64,000 nucleotides of DNA from Spirochaetota bacterium (GCA_016934935.1 JAFGRW010000106.1:124001-188000), one strand, 5' to 3'. Shown: positions 38,633 to 48,592, counted from the stretch's first letter. Notes: generated by a model not told the origin, from the sequence alone. Translations and numbers: made by a program.

Positions 38633-40558
38633 ATGAAAAAAAAGTCTTCACATTATATTTTCTTTATATTGATTCTCTTTTTTTTTAATCTTTACGGACA
38701 AACTGTTTCAGAACTGGATAATAGAGCTCAACGCTACTATGAAGCTGGTGAATACGAACGAGCTATAGTTGACTGGATCACCGCTCTTGAAAAGTCACCA
38801 GGCAATAAACAGATTCAGCACAAAGTTGAAATGGTTTATAACCGGAAAAGAACACGCGATCTTGCTTTTGAGCGTTCAAAAAAGTTTTTACGCATAGCAC
38901 GAACTCACCTGGAAAAAAAAGAAGCTCAAAAAAGCCTTGATAATGCTGATAAATCCATAGAAAATTTTATTACTGCTTATAGAATAACTCCCCGTGATCC
39001 TGAAATGCAAATTTTACGTGCTCGTGTAGAGCGTATGAGAGCTGATGCTTTACAGGAGTTAGAACGTCAACGGTTGCATGCTCAAATGAAAAAGAAATAC
39101 GACGCTCATTACGCAGCAGCTCAGGAATTTATGGAAAATAAAGAATATGAAAACGCAATAACAGAATGGGATGCAATGCTCGTGATATTTGCGGACGACA
39201 ATATCGCTAAAGAAGGTAAACGCAAAGCCACTCTTGCTTTACAGAGCCGTATGCGTTTTGAACAGATTAAACGTTTAACCGAAAACGGAATCAGACTTTT
39301 TGAAGAGACCAAATATCAGGAATCCCTTCACGATTTTGAAGAGATACTAAAATTAGATCCCGGCAACCCTGATGCAGAAAACTATATCGCTAAAATAGAT
39401 GATATTCTGGAAGAAGAACAGAAACTTGAACGCAAGCGACTACAGGCGGAGCGTTACTATAGCTCGGGTTTACAAAACAGCAGCGAATACAAATTTGATC
39501 AGGCACGTGAAGATTATGAGATGGTAATTTCTCTTATAGAGGATTATCAGGACGCAAAGTCCCGATTAGCAGGTCTTGATAAGCTGGAAGAAGAGTACAA
39601 CGAAAGAATACGTCAGCAGAATCTGGATAAAATAAATAGGCAGTTTCAGGCTGGTCTTCTTTATCTGGCCCAGGGAGACTACGAGAGTGCTGTAACCGCA
39701 TTTGAAAATATAATTGAGATTGATCCGGCAAACGATCAGGCAAGACGTTATGTTAAAACTTCCAAAGAAGCTCTTGCACAAGAGAAAGAAGATATAATTG
39801 ATGAAAGTTCTCCGTATTTTTCTCTTGTATCTACTCTCATAAGTTCAGGGAAACTATATTATGAAAGACAGGAGTACCGGAAATCACTGGATCAGTGGGA
39901 ACGTATTCTTAATCTGTTTCCAAACAATACTTTTGCTACTGAATATCTGCTAAAATGCCAGTTGAAACTGAATCCCGACATTTATAGAAAATTTGCCGCA
40001 GAACAGATAGAAGAAGGGAAAAAAATGCTCAAACAAAAAAATTACCCCAGGGCATTAAGGCGTTTTTCCATTATAAAATCAATTTCTCCGGATTATCCGG
40101 ATATTGATAATCTTATTGCGTCAGCTAAACCTTCTAAACCTCAAATACCAATACCTGCGGGTACACCACCTCCTCGTATAACCGTATCACCTGCCGAAAT
40201 TGAACAGAGATATAATCGCGGTATAGAATTGTACCGTAACGGAGATTTTAAAAAAGCATTAAACGAGTTTAAATGGGTTGTTAAAAATGATCCGCAAAAC
40301 ACAAGAGCGATAATAAATGTTAACAAAATTGAATCAGAAATACGTCTTTCCGGGAATCCCGCCAGGAAAAGATCTGCCACACTTAGTGAGGAACAAAAAA
40401 AACTGGTTCGGCAATACTATTTTGCCGGAATAAACTACTACTCTCAGAATAAATTTGCTGAAGCTGTAAGCGAATGGCGAAAAGTACTTGCTATAGATCC
40501 AAACCATGATAAAGCAAGAAACAATATACGAAATTGTCTTCTTTTAATGAAACAGTGA
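38633..40558 (+). CDS. TPR-repeat protein, exported
   Basis: Signal peptide; multiple TPR units (RAQRYYEAGEYERAIVDWITALEKSPGN, AGLLYLAQGDYESAVTAFENIIEIDPAN, AGINYYSQNKFAEAVSEWRKVLAIDPNH). Confidence 0.92.
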   Translation: MKKKSSHYIFFILILFFFNLYGQTVSELDNRAQRYYEAGEYERAIVDWITALEKSPGNKQIQHKVEMVYNRKRTRDLAFERSKKFLRIARTHLEKKEAQKSLDNADKSIENFITAYRITPRDPEMQILRARVERMRADALQELERQRLHAQMKKKYDAHYAAAQEFMENKEYENAITEWDAMLVIFADDNIAKEGKRKATLALQSRMRFEQIKRLTENGIRLFEETKYQESLHDFEEILKLDPGNPDAENYIAKIDDILEEEQKLERKRLQAERYYSSGLQNSSEYKFDQAREDYEMVISLIEDYQDAKSRLAGLDKLEEEYNERIRQQNLDKINRQFQAGLLYLAQGDYESAVTAFENIIEIDPANDQARRYVKTSKEALAQEKEDIIDESSPYFSLVSTLISSGKLYYERQEYRKSLDQWERILNLFPNNTFATEYLLKCQLKLNPDIYRKFAAEQIEEGKKMLKQKNYPRALRRFSIIKSISPDYPDIDNLIASAKPSKPQIPIPAGTPPPRITVSPAEIEQRYNRGIELYRNGDFKKALNEFKWVVKNDPQNTRAIINVNKIESEIRLSGNPARKRSATLSEEQKKLVRQYYFAGINYYSQNKFAEAVSEWRKVLAIDPNHDKARNNIRNCLLLMKQ

Positions 40559-40562
40559 GCTT

Positions 40563-42128
40563 ATGATGAAAAATAAAAAAAACATTGCGGATGAAAATAA
40601 AGATCTGAAAAACAGTAAAAAGAAACGTGTTATTTTCAGCCTTAAATTTAAATTTTCAATTGCGATTATTGTTCTAACCGTAACCATTATTTCTTCAATG
40701 GCATATTATTTTCTTCAAAAAGAGACTCTTTTATTAACAGATAATATAAAAGACAATGCCCGCCTTATGATGAATACTTTTTCTGCAGTAACTCAAACTT
40801 CTTTAGGTGATAATGATCTTGTAATTTATGATACAATAAATATTTTTAAGCAGAACAAATCGTTCCGTTACGCCTATGTCACAGATCCGGAGGGTAGCGT
40901 AATTATCTCGGACAATCCTGATAAAATTCCGGACAACAGTAAAGATGAATATTTGAAAAAAGCTATTAACAATGACACGGTAAAAACTGTTTTAGAGCAT
41001 GAGATCAAGGACAATCAGGATGAAAACGGCAAAATTTATGATTTTATAATGCCTGTTTACAGCAGATTGAACGACAGCCGTATCGCGATTATACGTCTTG
41101 GTTTCTCTGACGCCTTGATTCGTGATCAGATAAAAAAACTTCAAAACACAATTATTGTTATAGCATTAATATTTATAGGTGCTTCCGTTATCGCTTCTTT
41201 TATATTATCTTACATTACAACTAATCCTCTGAAACATCTTTCCAATGGAGTTGCCATAATAGCAACCGGTAATATGGATCATAAGATAACAATAAGATCC
41301 AAGGACGAGATTGGACGTTTGGCTAGTGAGTTTAACTCTATGACCCTTGAGTTGAAAGAGGCTAAGAACAAGGAAATCGAGAGCCGGCTTTTGGCGGAAC
41401 AGCTTGAGCTTGCTAAAGAGATTCAGGAAGGTCTAAACCCGATGGGTTTTTACAACAGCCGGGGTGTACAGATCCAGGGATATACCAGAGCCGCGAAGGG
41501 AGTGGGGGGAGATTATTTTGACTATATCGATATAGATGATTCCAGGGTTGGTGTTTTGATTAGTGATGTCTCTGGTAAAGGTGTACCGGCATCACTTGTA
41601 ATGGTGATGATTCGTACTGTTTTTGTATCTTCGGTTGATCAAAACTCCACTTCTGTTCAATGCAAAAACATTGTAACGGCAGTGAACAACTCTTTAAGTG
41701 CTGATTTTGCAATAGATAAATTTGCTACAATGATGTTTATAATCTTTGACCGTGCAAGTGGGACTCTGTCATTTACAAATGCCGGTCATGGACCTCTTTT
41801 TTGTTACCGGGCAAAAGAAAAACATTGCACAGTCACAACTTTGGAAGGCATGCCAATAGGCATTGTGGACGAAGCCTCCTATTTGCAGTCATCAACCCGG
41901 TTCGATGCAGGTGATATTGTCGTTATGTATACAGACGGTATTACGGAAATGCGAAACTCAAATCGCGAAGAATACGGTAGAGCAAGAATGCAAAAAATGC
42001 TAATGCTAAACTGTGAAAAAAGCGCAGAAGAAATTGTGAAAACAATAATAGAGGATGTTGAGGAATTTCGAGGAGAAACTCCCCCTCACGACGATATGAC
42101 CCTTGTTGTGGTTAAACGTACTGAGTAG
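40563..42128 (+). CDS. SpoIIE-type PP2C protein phosphatase with sensor and HAMP domains
   Basis: Two TMs, HAMP (ITTNPLKHLSNGVAIIATGNMDHKI), PP2C/SpoIIE (GVGGDYFDYI, LISDVSGKGVPASLVM, YTDGITEMRN, HDDMTLVVVK). Confidence 0.93.
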   Translation: MMKNKKNIADENKDLKNSKKKRVIFSLKFKFSIAIIVLTVTIISSMAYYFLQKETLLLTDNIKDNARLMMNTFSAVTQTSLGDNDLVIYDTINIFKQNKSFRYAYVTDPEGSVIISDNPDKIPDNSKDEYLKKAINNDTVKTVLEHEIKDNQDENGKIYDFIMPVYSRLNDSRIAIIRLGFSDALIRDQIKKLQNTIIVIALIFIGASVIASFILSYITTNPLKHLSNGVAIIATGNMDHKITIRSKDEIGRLASEFNSMTLELKEAKNKEIESRLLAEQLELAKEIQEGLNPMGFYNSRGVQIQGYTRAAKGVGGDYFDYIDIDDSRVGVLISDVSGKGVPASLVMVMIRTVFVSSVDQNSTSVQCKNIVTAVNNSLSADFAIDKFATMMFIIFDRASGTLSFTNAGHGPLFCYRAKEKHCTVTTLEGMPIGIVDEASYLQSSTRFDAGDIVVMYTDGITEMRNSNREEYGRARMQKMLMLNCEKSAEEIVKTIIEDVEEFRGETPPHDDMTLVVVKRTE

Positions 42129-42130
42129 AG

Positions 42131-42481
42131 TTAAACAAGTTCACTTTCGTTATAGTATATTTTAAAAAATTTATCAAGTGTTGCAAGTTTTAGTATGTTA
42201 AGTACGTCATCACTAATATTCATCAAGGCAAACGAACCATTATGAGCCTTCATCTTTTTCTGACCAGCCACAAGAGCTCCTATACCGGAAGAATCCATAT
42301 AGTTTACTTCCTTCATATCAACTACAACGCTGCTGTTCGAGCCGTCAGTTAAACTAAATAATGCATTTTTCAGCTCACTTACATTGTAGAGATCAACTTC
42401 ACCGCTTACACTGATAATTTTATTGTCGCCATGTTCGCGGATAGATATGTCCATAAAATCCTCCAGTTGATTGACTGACAT
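42131..42481 (-). CDS. Anti-sigma factor antagonist (STAS domain, SpoIIAA-like)
   Basis: VVVDMKEVNYMDSSGIGALVAGQKKM: canonical DSSG phosphorylation motif. In-frame MDISIREHGDNK may be the true start. Confidence 0.92.
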   Translation of the reverse strand: MSVNQLEDFMDISIREHGDNKIISVSGEVDLYNVSELKNALFSLTDGSNSSVVVDMKEVNYMDSSGIGALVAGQKKMKAHNGSFALMNISDDVLNILKLATLDKFFKIYYNESELV

Positions 42482-42770
42482 ATTGACATTGTTTACTATT
42501 ATGTAAAGTTTTTTTTAATTAACCTTAGTGCAAATATGATGTTTTCTTCTAAATACTTAAAAATATGAAACAACAGAATACAATAATTGTTATTAAATTT
42601 GATAGAATTATATACGAATAATAGAAAAATGACAAATAAAACTATTTGAATAAATCCTAATTACTTAACTAACGGTAAAAAACTGTATTTATTATAAAGA
42701 ATACTTTAATTAACCACTACTTCAATCGAGAAGTGCAATGAATTATATTTTGTTCAGAATTTATTATTTA

Positions 42771-42798
42771 TTGACCTTTTCTCAAAAATGGGTATAGT
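42771..42798 (+). promoter_or_regulatory. Sigma-70-like promoter, TTGACC-N16-TATAGT
   Basis: -35 TTGACC at 42771, 16-nt spacer, -10 TATAGT at 42793, upstream of the 42857 CDS. Confidence 0.5.
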
Positions 42799-42856
42799 AT
42801 TACTAAAAGTCAGCTGATTATGGCACTTGGAACAAAGGTTTGGCATATGCTATATG

Positions 42857-43939
42857 GAATATCATGATATAATTAAAAAGTCAATTGAGAAGTTAAATCA
42901 AGATTTTGAGATTCGTAACTCGCTTTTCCTGAGTATAATTCATAGAAATATAGACGCCTTGATAAAAAATGCCCCGTCCTGGTTTGGAGATAATCCCCCT
43001 CATGAATTTGTGGATGTGTTAAATTCTCTTGTTAATTTTTCGGTTTTAATAGCAGAGCAGGTAACGAATGTAAGTGAATTGATTAATGAGAAGACTTATC
43101 AGACATTTTCTCCTTACTCAATTTTAAAAGTCATACGTTATGATTTTTTAGAACTTGTCGTTTTTAAAAGGATGGTTATAAGCGGAGATAGAAACATCGA
43201 GATTTCCACATCAAAGGAGGTGTTTAAAGATTCACTTTATCATATATTTTTCTCTATTTCACAGTTTATTACTGATAATACATCAGTAGAAACCAGAATT
43301 AGCGAAGAGGGCTCTTCAGTGCTGATTTCTTTAATTTTTAGTGACCTGTCAGAAAAAATGCCGGATATAAAAACACTTTTGCGTTTGTTTATTACAGATG
43401 ATAAAAGCGATATAGGAACCAAAGAATCCCATGGATTAAAAATAGGATTAAATACCGCAGTTGAAAATATAAGACGCATTGGCGGAATGATTCACATAGA
43501 TAACCTATCCGACTATAGTCGACTTCAAATAATTATATCGTTCCCTACGCTTTCCTTTTTGCAGACTATCAGTGATGTTCGAAAATATGACATTCCAGAA
43601 CCCCTTGAAAAAAAAGAGGGAACCATTCTGGTCAGTTTTGCAGACAAGATAACTGAACTTTTATTGTCTGAAAATTTCACCAAAAACGGTTATAATGTAA
43701 TCGTTGGATCAATATCCAAGCTGAATCTGCTGGAAAGCTATTCAAAAGTAACACATATTGTAGTTGATTACGATTCTATAATAGATATTTATGAATCACC
43801 CGAAGATTTTTACGCGATTCATTCTTCTAAGAGACTTCTGGTAATACATAAAAAATCTGTTGACCCGGTAGAATTTGTTAATGTAACTTATCTCTCTATT
43901 CCCCTCGAAATTGATAAGATACTGGAGAAACTCGACTGA
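42857..43939 (+). CDS. Histidine-kinase-like protein (degenerate HATPase) with C-terminal pseudo-receiver-like region
   Basis: HGLKIGLNTAVENIRRIGGMIHIDNLSDYSRLQIIISFP resembles an HK G2 box; C-terminal alternating beta/alpha TILVSFADK...HIVVDYDS. ORF track starts at 42827; MEYHDII start used. Confidence 0.6.
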   Translation, partial: EYHDIIKKSIEKLNQDFEIRNSLFLSIIHRNIDALIKNAPSWFGDNPPHEFVDVLNSLVNFSVLIAEQVTNVSELINEKTYQTFSPYSILKVIRYDFLELVVFKRMVISGDRNIEISTSKEVFKDSLYHIFFSISQFITDNTSVETRISEEGSSVLISLIFSDLSEKMPDIKTLLRLFITDDKSDIGTKESHGLKIGLNTAVENIRRIGGMIHIDNLSDYSRLQIIISFPTLSFLQTISDVRKYDIPEPLEKKEGTILVSFADKITELLLSENFTKNGYNVIVGSISKLNLLESYSKVTHIVVDYDSIIDIYESPEDFYAIHSSKRLLVIHKKSVDPVEFVNVTYLSIPLEIDKILEKLD

Positions 43940-44599
43940 ATGAACTATCTAATAGGTGATATACACGGTGAGTTTTCAAAGTTATTACAGCTTATTAAAA
44001 TAATTGAAAAAGATTTTGAACCGGAAAATGACGAACTGATTTTTTTAGGTGATTACATTGATCGTGGACCTGACTCTTATAAGGTTGTCGAGTATTTGTG
44101 CAAATTATCCGTTAAGTATAAAACTGTCTTTATTATGGGGAATCATGAGCAGATGCTGTATGATACAATATATAAAAATGAATCGAAGGCCATTTATTAT
44201 CAAAACGGTGGCCAGACGACTTACGATAGTTATATGGCCAATACAGGATCATTTGTAATTCCCGAACACCATAAAAAAATTCTTTTTTCGGGCATTCACT
44301 ATGTTGAAAGAAATGATTTCATAGCTGTTCATGCAGGAATAAACCCTAATTATGAAAATCCTGTTATGTGTGATGAATTTGATCTTATGTGGATACGTAA
44401 AGAATTTTTTAATGACAAAAAAAAATGGAAGAAAACGGTAATCTTTGGTCATACTCCAACTTTTTTTATTACAAAAGAGAGGAATACTCCCTATATTGAC
44501 GAAAATAAGAATATAATTGGTATTGATACAGGTGCGGTCTATTACGGATATCTAACCGCAATAAGAATGCCGGATCGCAAGATTTACCAGGTGGGATAA
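43940..44599 (+). CDS. Serine/threonine protein phosphatase (metallophosphoesterase)
   Basis: GDIHGEFSKL, LGDYIDRGPDS, GNHEQML, FGHTPTFF, IDTGAVYYG. Confidence 0.95.
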   Translation: MNYLIGDIHGEFSKLLQLIKIIEKDFEPENDELIFLGDYIDRGPDSYKVVEYLCKLSVKYKTVFIMGNHEQMLYDTIYKNESKAIYYQNGGQTTYDSYMANTGSFVIPEHHKKILFSGIHYVERNDFIAVHAGINPNYENPVMCDEFDLMWIRKEFFNDKKKWKKTVIFGHTPTFFITKERNTPYIDENKNIIGIDTGAVYYGYLTAIRMPDRKIYQVG

Positions 44600-44600
44600 T

Positions 44601-45728
44601 ATGAAAAAAATTGCAATCTTACTCTTTGTACCCGTAATTATCTTTTCGCAGCCGGAAAAAGTTTTTGTCGTTAAAAGCATTCTTGACCAAAACAGGTTTG
44701 TTTTCCAATCGGAAAAAAGACTGACCAATAGTCGCTACAACATTCATCTGGATTCTGTTGATTCCGGAGAAGTTACCATTCAATCAGGTAGCAGAGTTAA
44801 CAGTTTTACAAATTACAAGTATGAATATATCGCGATTACATCAGCGGCAGTATTAAAAAAGTTAAAAACCGGTGATACCTTTACTTTCCATTCAAAACCC
44901 GAAAAAAGAATTCCGGTTTATAATGACTCATTTACTAGTGAGAAAAAAAGTTATGATAAATCGATAGTATCGGAAGTTGATAAAAGAGAGATGGTTCTCG
45001 TAAGTGGAGGTATTACTCTGATTGGTTCTGATCTTGGCCAGCCTCATGAATCACCGGTACACAATAAAATTATAAAAAGTTTTTATATAGATAAATACGA
45101 AGTCAGTAATCGTGATTATCTTGTTTTTTGCAAGGAAACCGCAGTAAATACACCCATATCATGGACCAATGGCGAGTTTCCACAAAAGATGGCAGATTTC
45201 CCGGTAATGGTTACCTATTATGAAGCTGAGGCTTATGCCAAATGGGCTGGTAAAAGACTTCCCACAGAGTTTGAATGGGAAAGAGCTGCTAATGGTGTAG
45301 AGGCTACTCAAAAAACAGTTACAAATTTAGGGGTTGTAGAAAAGCCATTTAAAACAAGATATCCCTGGGGAAATGATCTGCATAATTATGTGAATTATAA
45401 TGAATTTTGGGAAAATAATAACGATATTCCATTTGAAAGAGGTCTACTTCCTGTTTATTATTATAAAGAGCGTAACGTTTCATTCTATGGAGTAGTTAAT
45501 ATGTGTGGCAACGCGGCCGAGTGGACATCTTCATGGTATGAAAAATATCCTGGAGCAAATTGCAGTTCAATACGTTTTGGTCAACAGGTTAAAGTCGTTC
45601 GTGGGGGTGATTACAAAAGTAGTGCTGATGAAATTACAATCAGTTCCCGAGCTTATGGTGGTTTGCCGGATCTTCACTCTGACAATAGATCTGGATTTAG
45701 ATGTGTAAAAGAAATAAACCGGAGGTAA
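44601..45728 (+). CDS. Formylglycine-generating enzyme (SUMF1/FGE) family protein, exported
   Basis: Signal peptide; FYIDKYEVSNRDYLVFC, AYAKWAGKRLPTEFEWERAA, RYPWGND, GNAAEWTSSW, VVRGGDYKSS, RSGFRCVKE. Confidence 0.92.
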   Translation: MKKIAILLFVPVIIFSQPEKVFVVKSILDQNRFVFQSEKRLTNSRYNIHLDSVDSGEVTIQSGSRVNSFTNYKYEYIAITSAAVLKKLKTGDTFTFHSKPEKRIPVYNDSFTSEKKSYDKSIVSEVDKREMVLVSGGITLIGSDLGQPHESPVHNKIIKSFYIDKYEVSNRDYLVFCKETAVNTPISWTNGEFPQKMADFPVMVTYYEAEAYAKWAGKRLPTEFEWERAANGVEATQKTVTNLGVVEKPFKTRYPWGNDLHNYVNYNEFWENNNDIPFERGLLPVYYYKERNVSFYGVVNMCGNAAEWTSSWYEKYPGANCSSIRFGQQVKVVRGGDYKSSADEITISSRAYGGLPDLHSDNRSGFRCVKEINRR

Positions 45729-45732
45729 TGTT

Positions 45733-46092
45733 GTGTTAAAAAAGAAAAGCAACTACCTGTCTATTCTGAAACTTGAACTTGAAGATTTAAAAACTGATAT
45801 TGAATTACTGATAAAAAAGTGTTGTGAAGACAAAGAGGAAGATAATATCTCAAATTATGTTTTCATGGAAAATCTTACTCTTTTTAATAACGAAATTCTG
45901 GGAGTCAATGTATTCCATACAATTATTGATGATTTTGCTTCTAAAATTGATGAATATTCCGATCTTGAAGAAATGATAGATAAATTAAAAGATACATTTA
46001 TGGACAAAATGAAAGAGTTTGGTGTTTCTAAAGCTATTTACTTGTCCATTTTAAGAAAAATGGACAAGGTTAAAAGCTATGTGATGCAGTAA
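45733..46092 (+). CDS. Hypothetical protein, 119 aa, acidic helical
   Basis: ORF directly after the FGE-like gene; GTG start with GGAGG upstream. Confidence 0.75.
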   Translation: MLKKKSNYLSILKLELEDLKTDIELLIKKCCEDKEEDNISNYVFMENLTLFNNEILGVNVFHTIIDDFASKIDEYSDLEEMIDKLKDTFMDKMKEFGVSKAIYLSILRKMDKVKSYVMQ

Positions 46093-46158
46093 TTAAAGCA
46101 TTCTCATGATAAACCAAATTAAAATAACTACAAGAATAATAAGCAAGATAGTTTCCAT
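46093..46158 (-). CDS. Putative 21-aa single-pass membrane microprotein (METILLIILVVILIWFIMRML)
   Basis: ATG at 46158, TAA at 46093-46095; TAAGGAG Shine-Dalgarno with 7-nt spacer; nearly all hydrophobic. Too short for the ORF track. Confidence 0.6.
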   Translation of the reverse strand: METILLIILVVILIWFIMRML

Positions 46159-46228
46159 TGAGGATCTCCTTAAATTCAGACTTTTGATTAAAACAAACTT
46201 AAAAATAGTATAATGTCAAGAAAATAAT

Positions 46229-47359
46229 TCAAGACCTGTATATAATTTTTTCACGGTTTAATAATAATTTTGAAATATAAAGGACTATTATAGAAGCTGC
46301 TAAATTCGTGAGTAATATAGAAAGGGGATTATTTATGTCGTTGTTCATCATAACTGTACGAATGGAAGTCATTATGTTTAATACAGGTATATAATCAAAT
46401 CTTGATGAAATATTGGGATCAGTTACTAAAAAAAAACTTTTATCCGAAAAGTAATTGATAGCAGAGAAAATAACCGTAAGAGGCAAAATGTAGAGTTGTG
46501 CCTCTTTTACACTTTTTGCTGTTATACTTATACAAACTTCTATAGACGAAGTGACAAAAGAGAGTATAGCAACAAGAAACAGGCTGTAAGATATCTGCTT
46601 TGAAGTTATAATCAGTTCGGATATCCCTAAAAAAGAGCTATCAATTGACACAGAAATAAAAAAACCTGCAAGAAAACATAATACTCCCATAAATCCAAAG
46701 AGAAAAACAGTAAAATATTTCCCCAATACTACAGCAAATTTTGAAACAGGATTACAAAGTAACAATTCAAGAGAATTCCGTTCCTTTTCACCAGCAAAAA
46801 CATCTGCGGCGACCGCAATCGGTGATGTTATAGAAATAATAATTATCAAAACAGGAAGAAGAGTATATAAAATAAACATACTTGCTCCTTCATATATATC
46901 ATGAATCGGCATGAAGGTGACAATAAATCCAGTATGCTTTATATCAGGATTATCGAGAATATTGTTCATCTGATATTCCGTCAGTTTTACCTTCAAATAC
47001 TCTAAAGCTTCAATGGATCGCTTGTAGCTGTTATTATACTCAATTTCAATCGCTTTAAAATTACCTTTTTTATACATACTAAGTGATGCATCAATTCTAT
47101 AATTGAGAAGTGAAGCATTTTTATCCGTAATCTCTTTTTTTGAGACTAACAGCAAGGGATCGGCTTGTAAGTGGGCTATGATTGACTCATCTATACCACT
47201 AACGGAAATATTATAAATCGTATCCGTTTTACTCCCTGTTAATAAAATTACGGCGGGGAAAACTATTAATGGAAAGATGAAAGTAATGATCAGTGATCTG
47301 ACGTCACGTATGGCGTCAATAGACTCTTTTTTAAAAATATTATAAATAGATTTAATCAT
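46229..47359 (-). CDS. ABC transporter permease (NatB-like / ABC-2 type)
   Basis: Six or more TMs; DVFAGEKERNSLELLLCNPVS motif; 4-nt overlap with the ATPase gene. Confidence 0.92.
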   Translation of the reverse strand: MIKSIYNIFKKESIDAIRDVRSLIITFIFPLIVFPAVILLTGSKTDTIYNISVSGIDESIIAHLQADPLLLVSKKEITDKNASLLNYRIDASLSMYKKGNFKAIEIEYNNSYKRSIEALEYLKVKLTEYQMNNILDNPDIKHTGFIVTFMPIHDIYEGASMFILYTLLPVLIIIISITSPIAVAADVFAGEKERNSLELLLCNPVSKFAVVLGKYFTVFLFGFMGVLCFLAGFFISVSIDSSFLGISELIITSKQISYSLFLVAILSFVTSSIEVCISITAKSVKEAQLYILPLTVIFSAINYFSDKSFFLVTDPNISSRFDYIPVLNIMTSIRTVMMNNDINNPLSILLTNLAASIIVLYISKLLLNREKIIYRS

Positions 47360-48063
47360 TTTTCAAGAATCCTTAAATATGCCTTTTTTACAATATTATC
47401 TTTATTGTCATTGTATTTGATAAGGTCTATATCTGCTTTGATAATACCTTTATGCAAGATAATGACACGCTGACATATGCTGGATAATTCACTTATATTA
47501 TGACTTGAATAAAGTATAGTTTTCGATTCATTTTTTTGATGTTGAATGAAGTCGGCAACTGAAACAATTGACGGGAAATCCATTCCGGTAGTAGGTTCAT
47601 CTAAAAGCATTAGAGGTGAATTTATTACGGCCATCCTTACCAGTGCGGTTTTTTGTTTCATTCCATGTGAGAATTGAAGAGTCTTACGATCAATATAATC
47701 ATTCATATCAAGAAGATTTGAAAAATAATCTATTTTATCGTTCAGCACATCTCCCGAAACTCCGTTTAAATTTGCAAAATATGTGATATTCTCTCTGGCG
47801 CTAAGTCTTGAATAAAGACCTGAACTGCCACCAAAAAAAACAGATGGGTAACAATTCCTGTCTTCATCAAGAGCCTGGCCATTGATAAATACATTACCTT
47901 CATCTGCTGAAATTAGTGAACAAATAATACGAAACAGCGTTGTTTTTCCTGCTCCATTCTCACCTAGTAAACCAACTACCTGTCCCTGTGGAATATGAAA
48001 GGATACGCTCTGTAGAACTTTATTATCGCAGAAATTTTTTTTTATACAATCAACAGTAAGCAT
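47356..48063 (-). CDS. ABC transporter ATP-binding protein (NatA-like)
   Basis: GLLGENGAGKTTLFRII, LQFSHGMKQKTALVRM, LMLLDEPTTGMD. Confidence 0.95.
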   Translation of the reverse strand: MLTVDCIKKNFCDNKVLQSVSFHIPQGQVVGLLGENGAGKTTLFRIICSLISADEGNVFINGQALDEDRNCYPSVFFGGSSGLYSRLSARENITYFANLNGVSGDVLNDKIDYFSNLLDMNDYIDRKTLQFSHGMKQKTALVRMAVINSPLMLLDEPTTGMDFPSIVSVADFIQHQKNESKTILYSSHNISELSSICQRVIILHKGIIKADIDLIKYNDNKDNIVKKAYLRILEK

Positions 48064-48220
48064 TTTTTTCCTGAAAATATTAGTAATATAAAATCATAGT
48101 TTGAATTTATAAAGATTGTTTTTCATTAATTATCTAATAACTGAATCATCAAAACCGGTTAATTAATCAACATAAAAAAATTATTGCTATTATTTATTAA
48201 TAATTCAGCTTTGTACTAAA

Positions 48221-48592
48221 GATTGAGAGGAATTTACGGTTGCGCGATTATCCGCTATTGCGGATGAAGTGAGGAAAGTCCGAACACCACAGAGCAGGAT
48301 GCCTGATAACGTCAGGGCGCCGCGAGGCGACGGAAAGTGCAACAGAAAATATACCGCCTAAAAATATCTGCATGCAGATGTTTTTAGGTAAGGGTGAAAA
48401 GGCGAGGTAAGAGCTCACCGCACCGGCCGTAAGGTTCGGTGGCAGTGTAAACCCTATCCGGTGCAAGGCCAAATAGGTATTCACGAAGTTGCTCGCTTTT
48501 GAATACGGGTAGGCCGCAAAGACAGTAACAGCAATGTTAATGCAAGATAGATAACCGTACTAGACAGAATTCGGCTTATTTTCCTCTCAATC
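48221..48592 (+). ncRNA. rnpB: RNase P RNA, bacterial class A
   Basis: GAGGAAAGTCCGAACACC (CR I), GCAACAGAAA, AGGGTGAAAAGGCGAGGTAAGAGCTCACCG, GCAAGATAGATAACCGTACTAGACAGAATTCGGCTTA (CR V); closing P1 GATTGAGAGGAA/TTCCTCTCAATC, 12 bp perfect. Confidence 0.97.

Noticed and set aside
44601-45728. FGE-family protein as a diversity-generating retroelement target
   Set aside because: The SUMF1/FGE fold is used by some DGR targets, but there is no reverse transcriptase, template repeat or accessory gene nearby.
48248-48484. 78-aa minus-strand ORF
   Set aside because: Lies entirely inside the RNase P RNA gene and is not a plausible protein.
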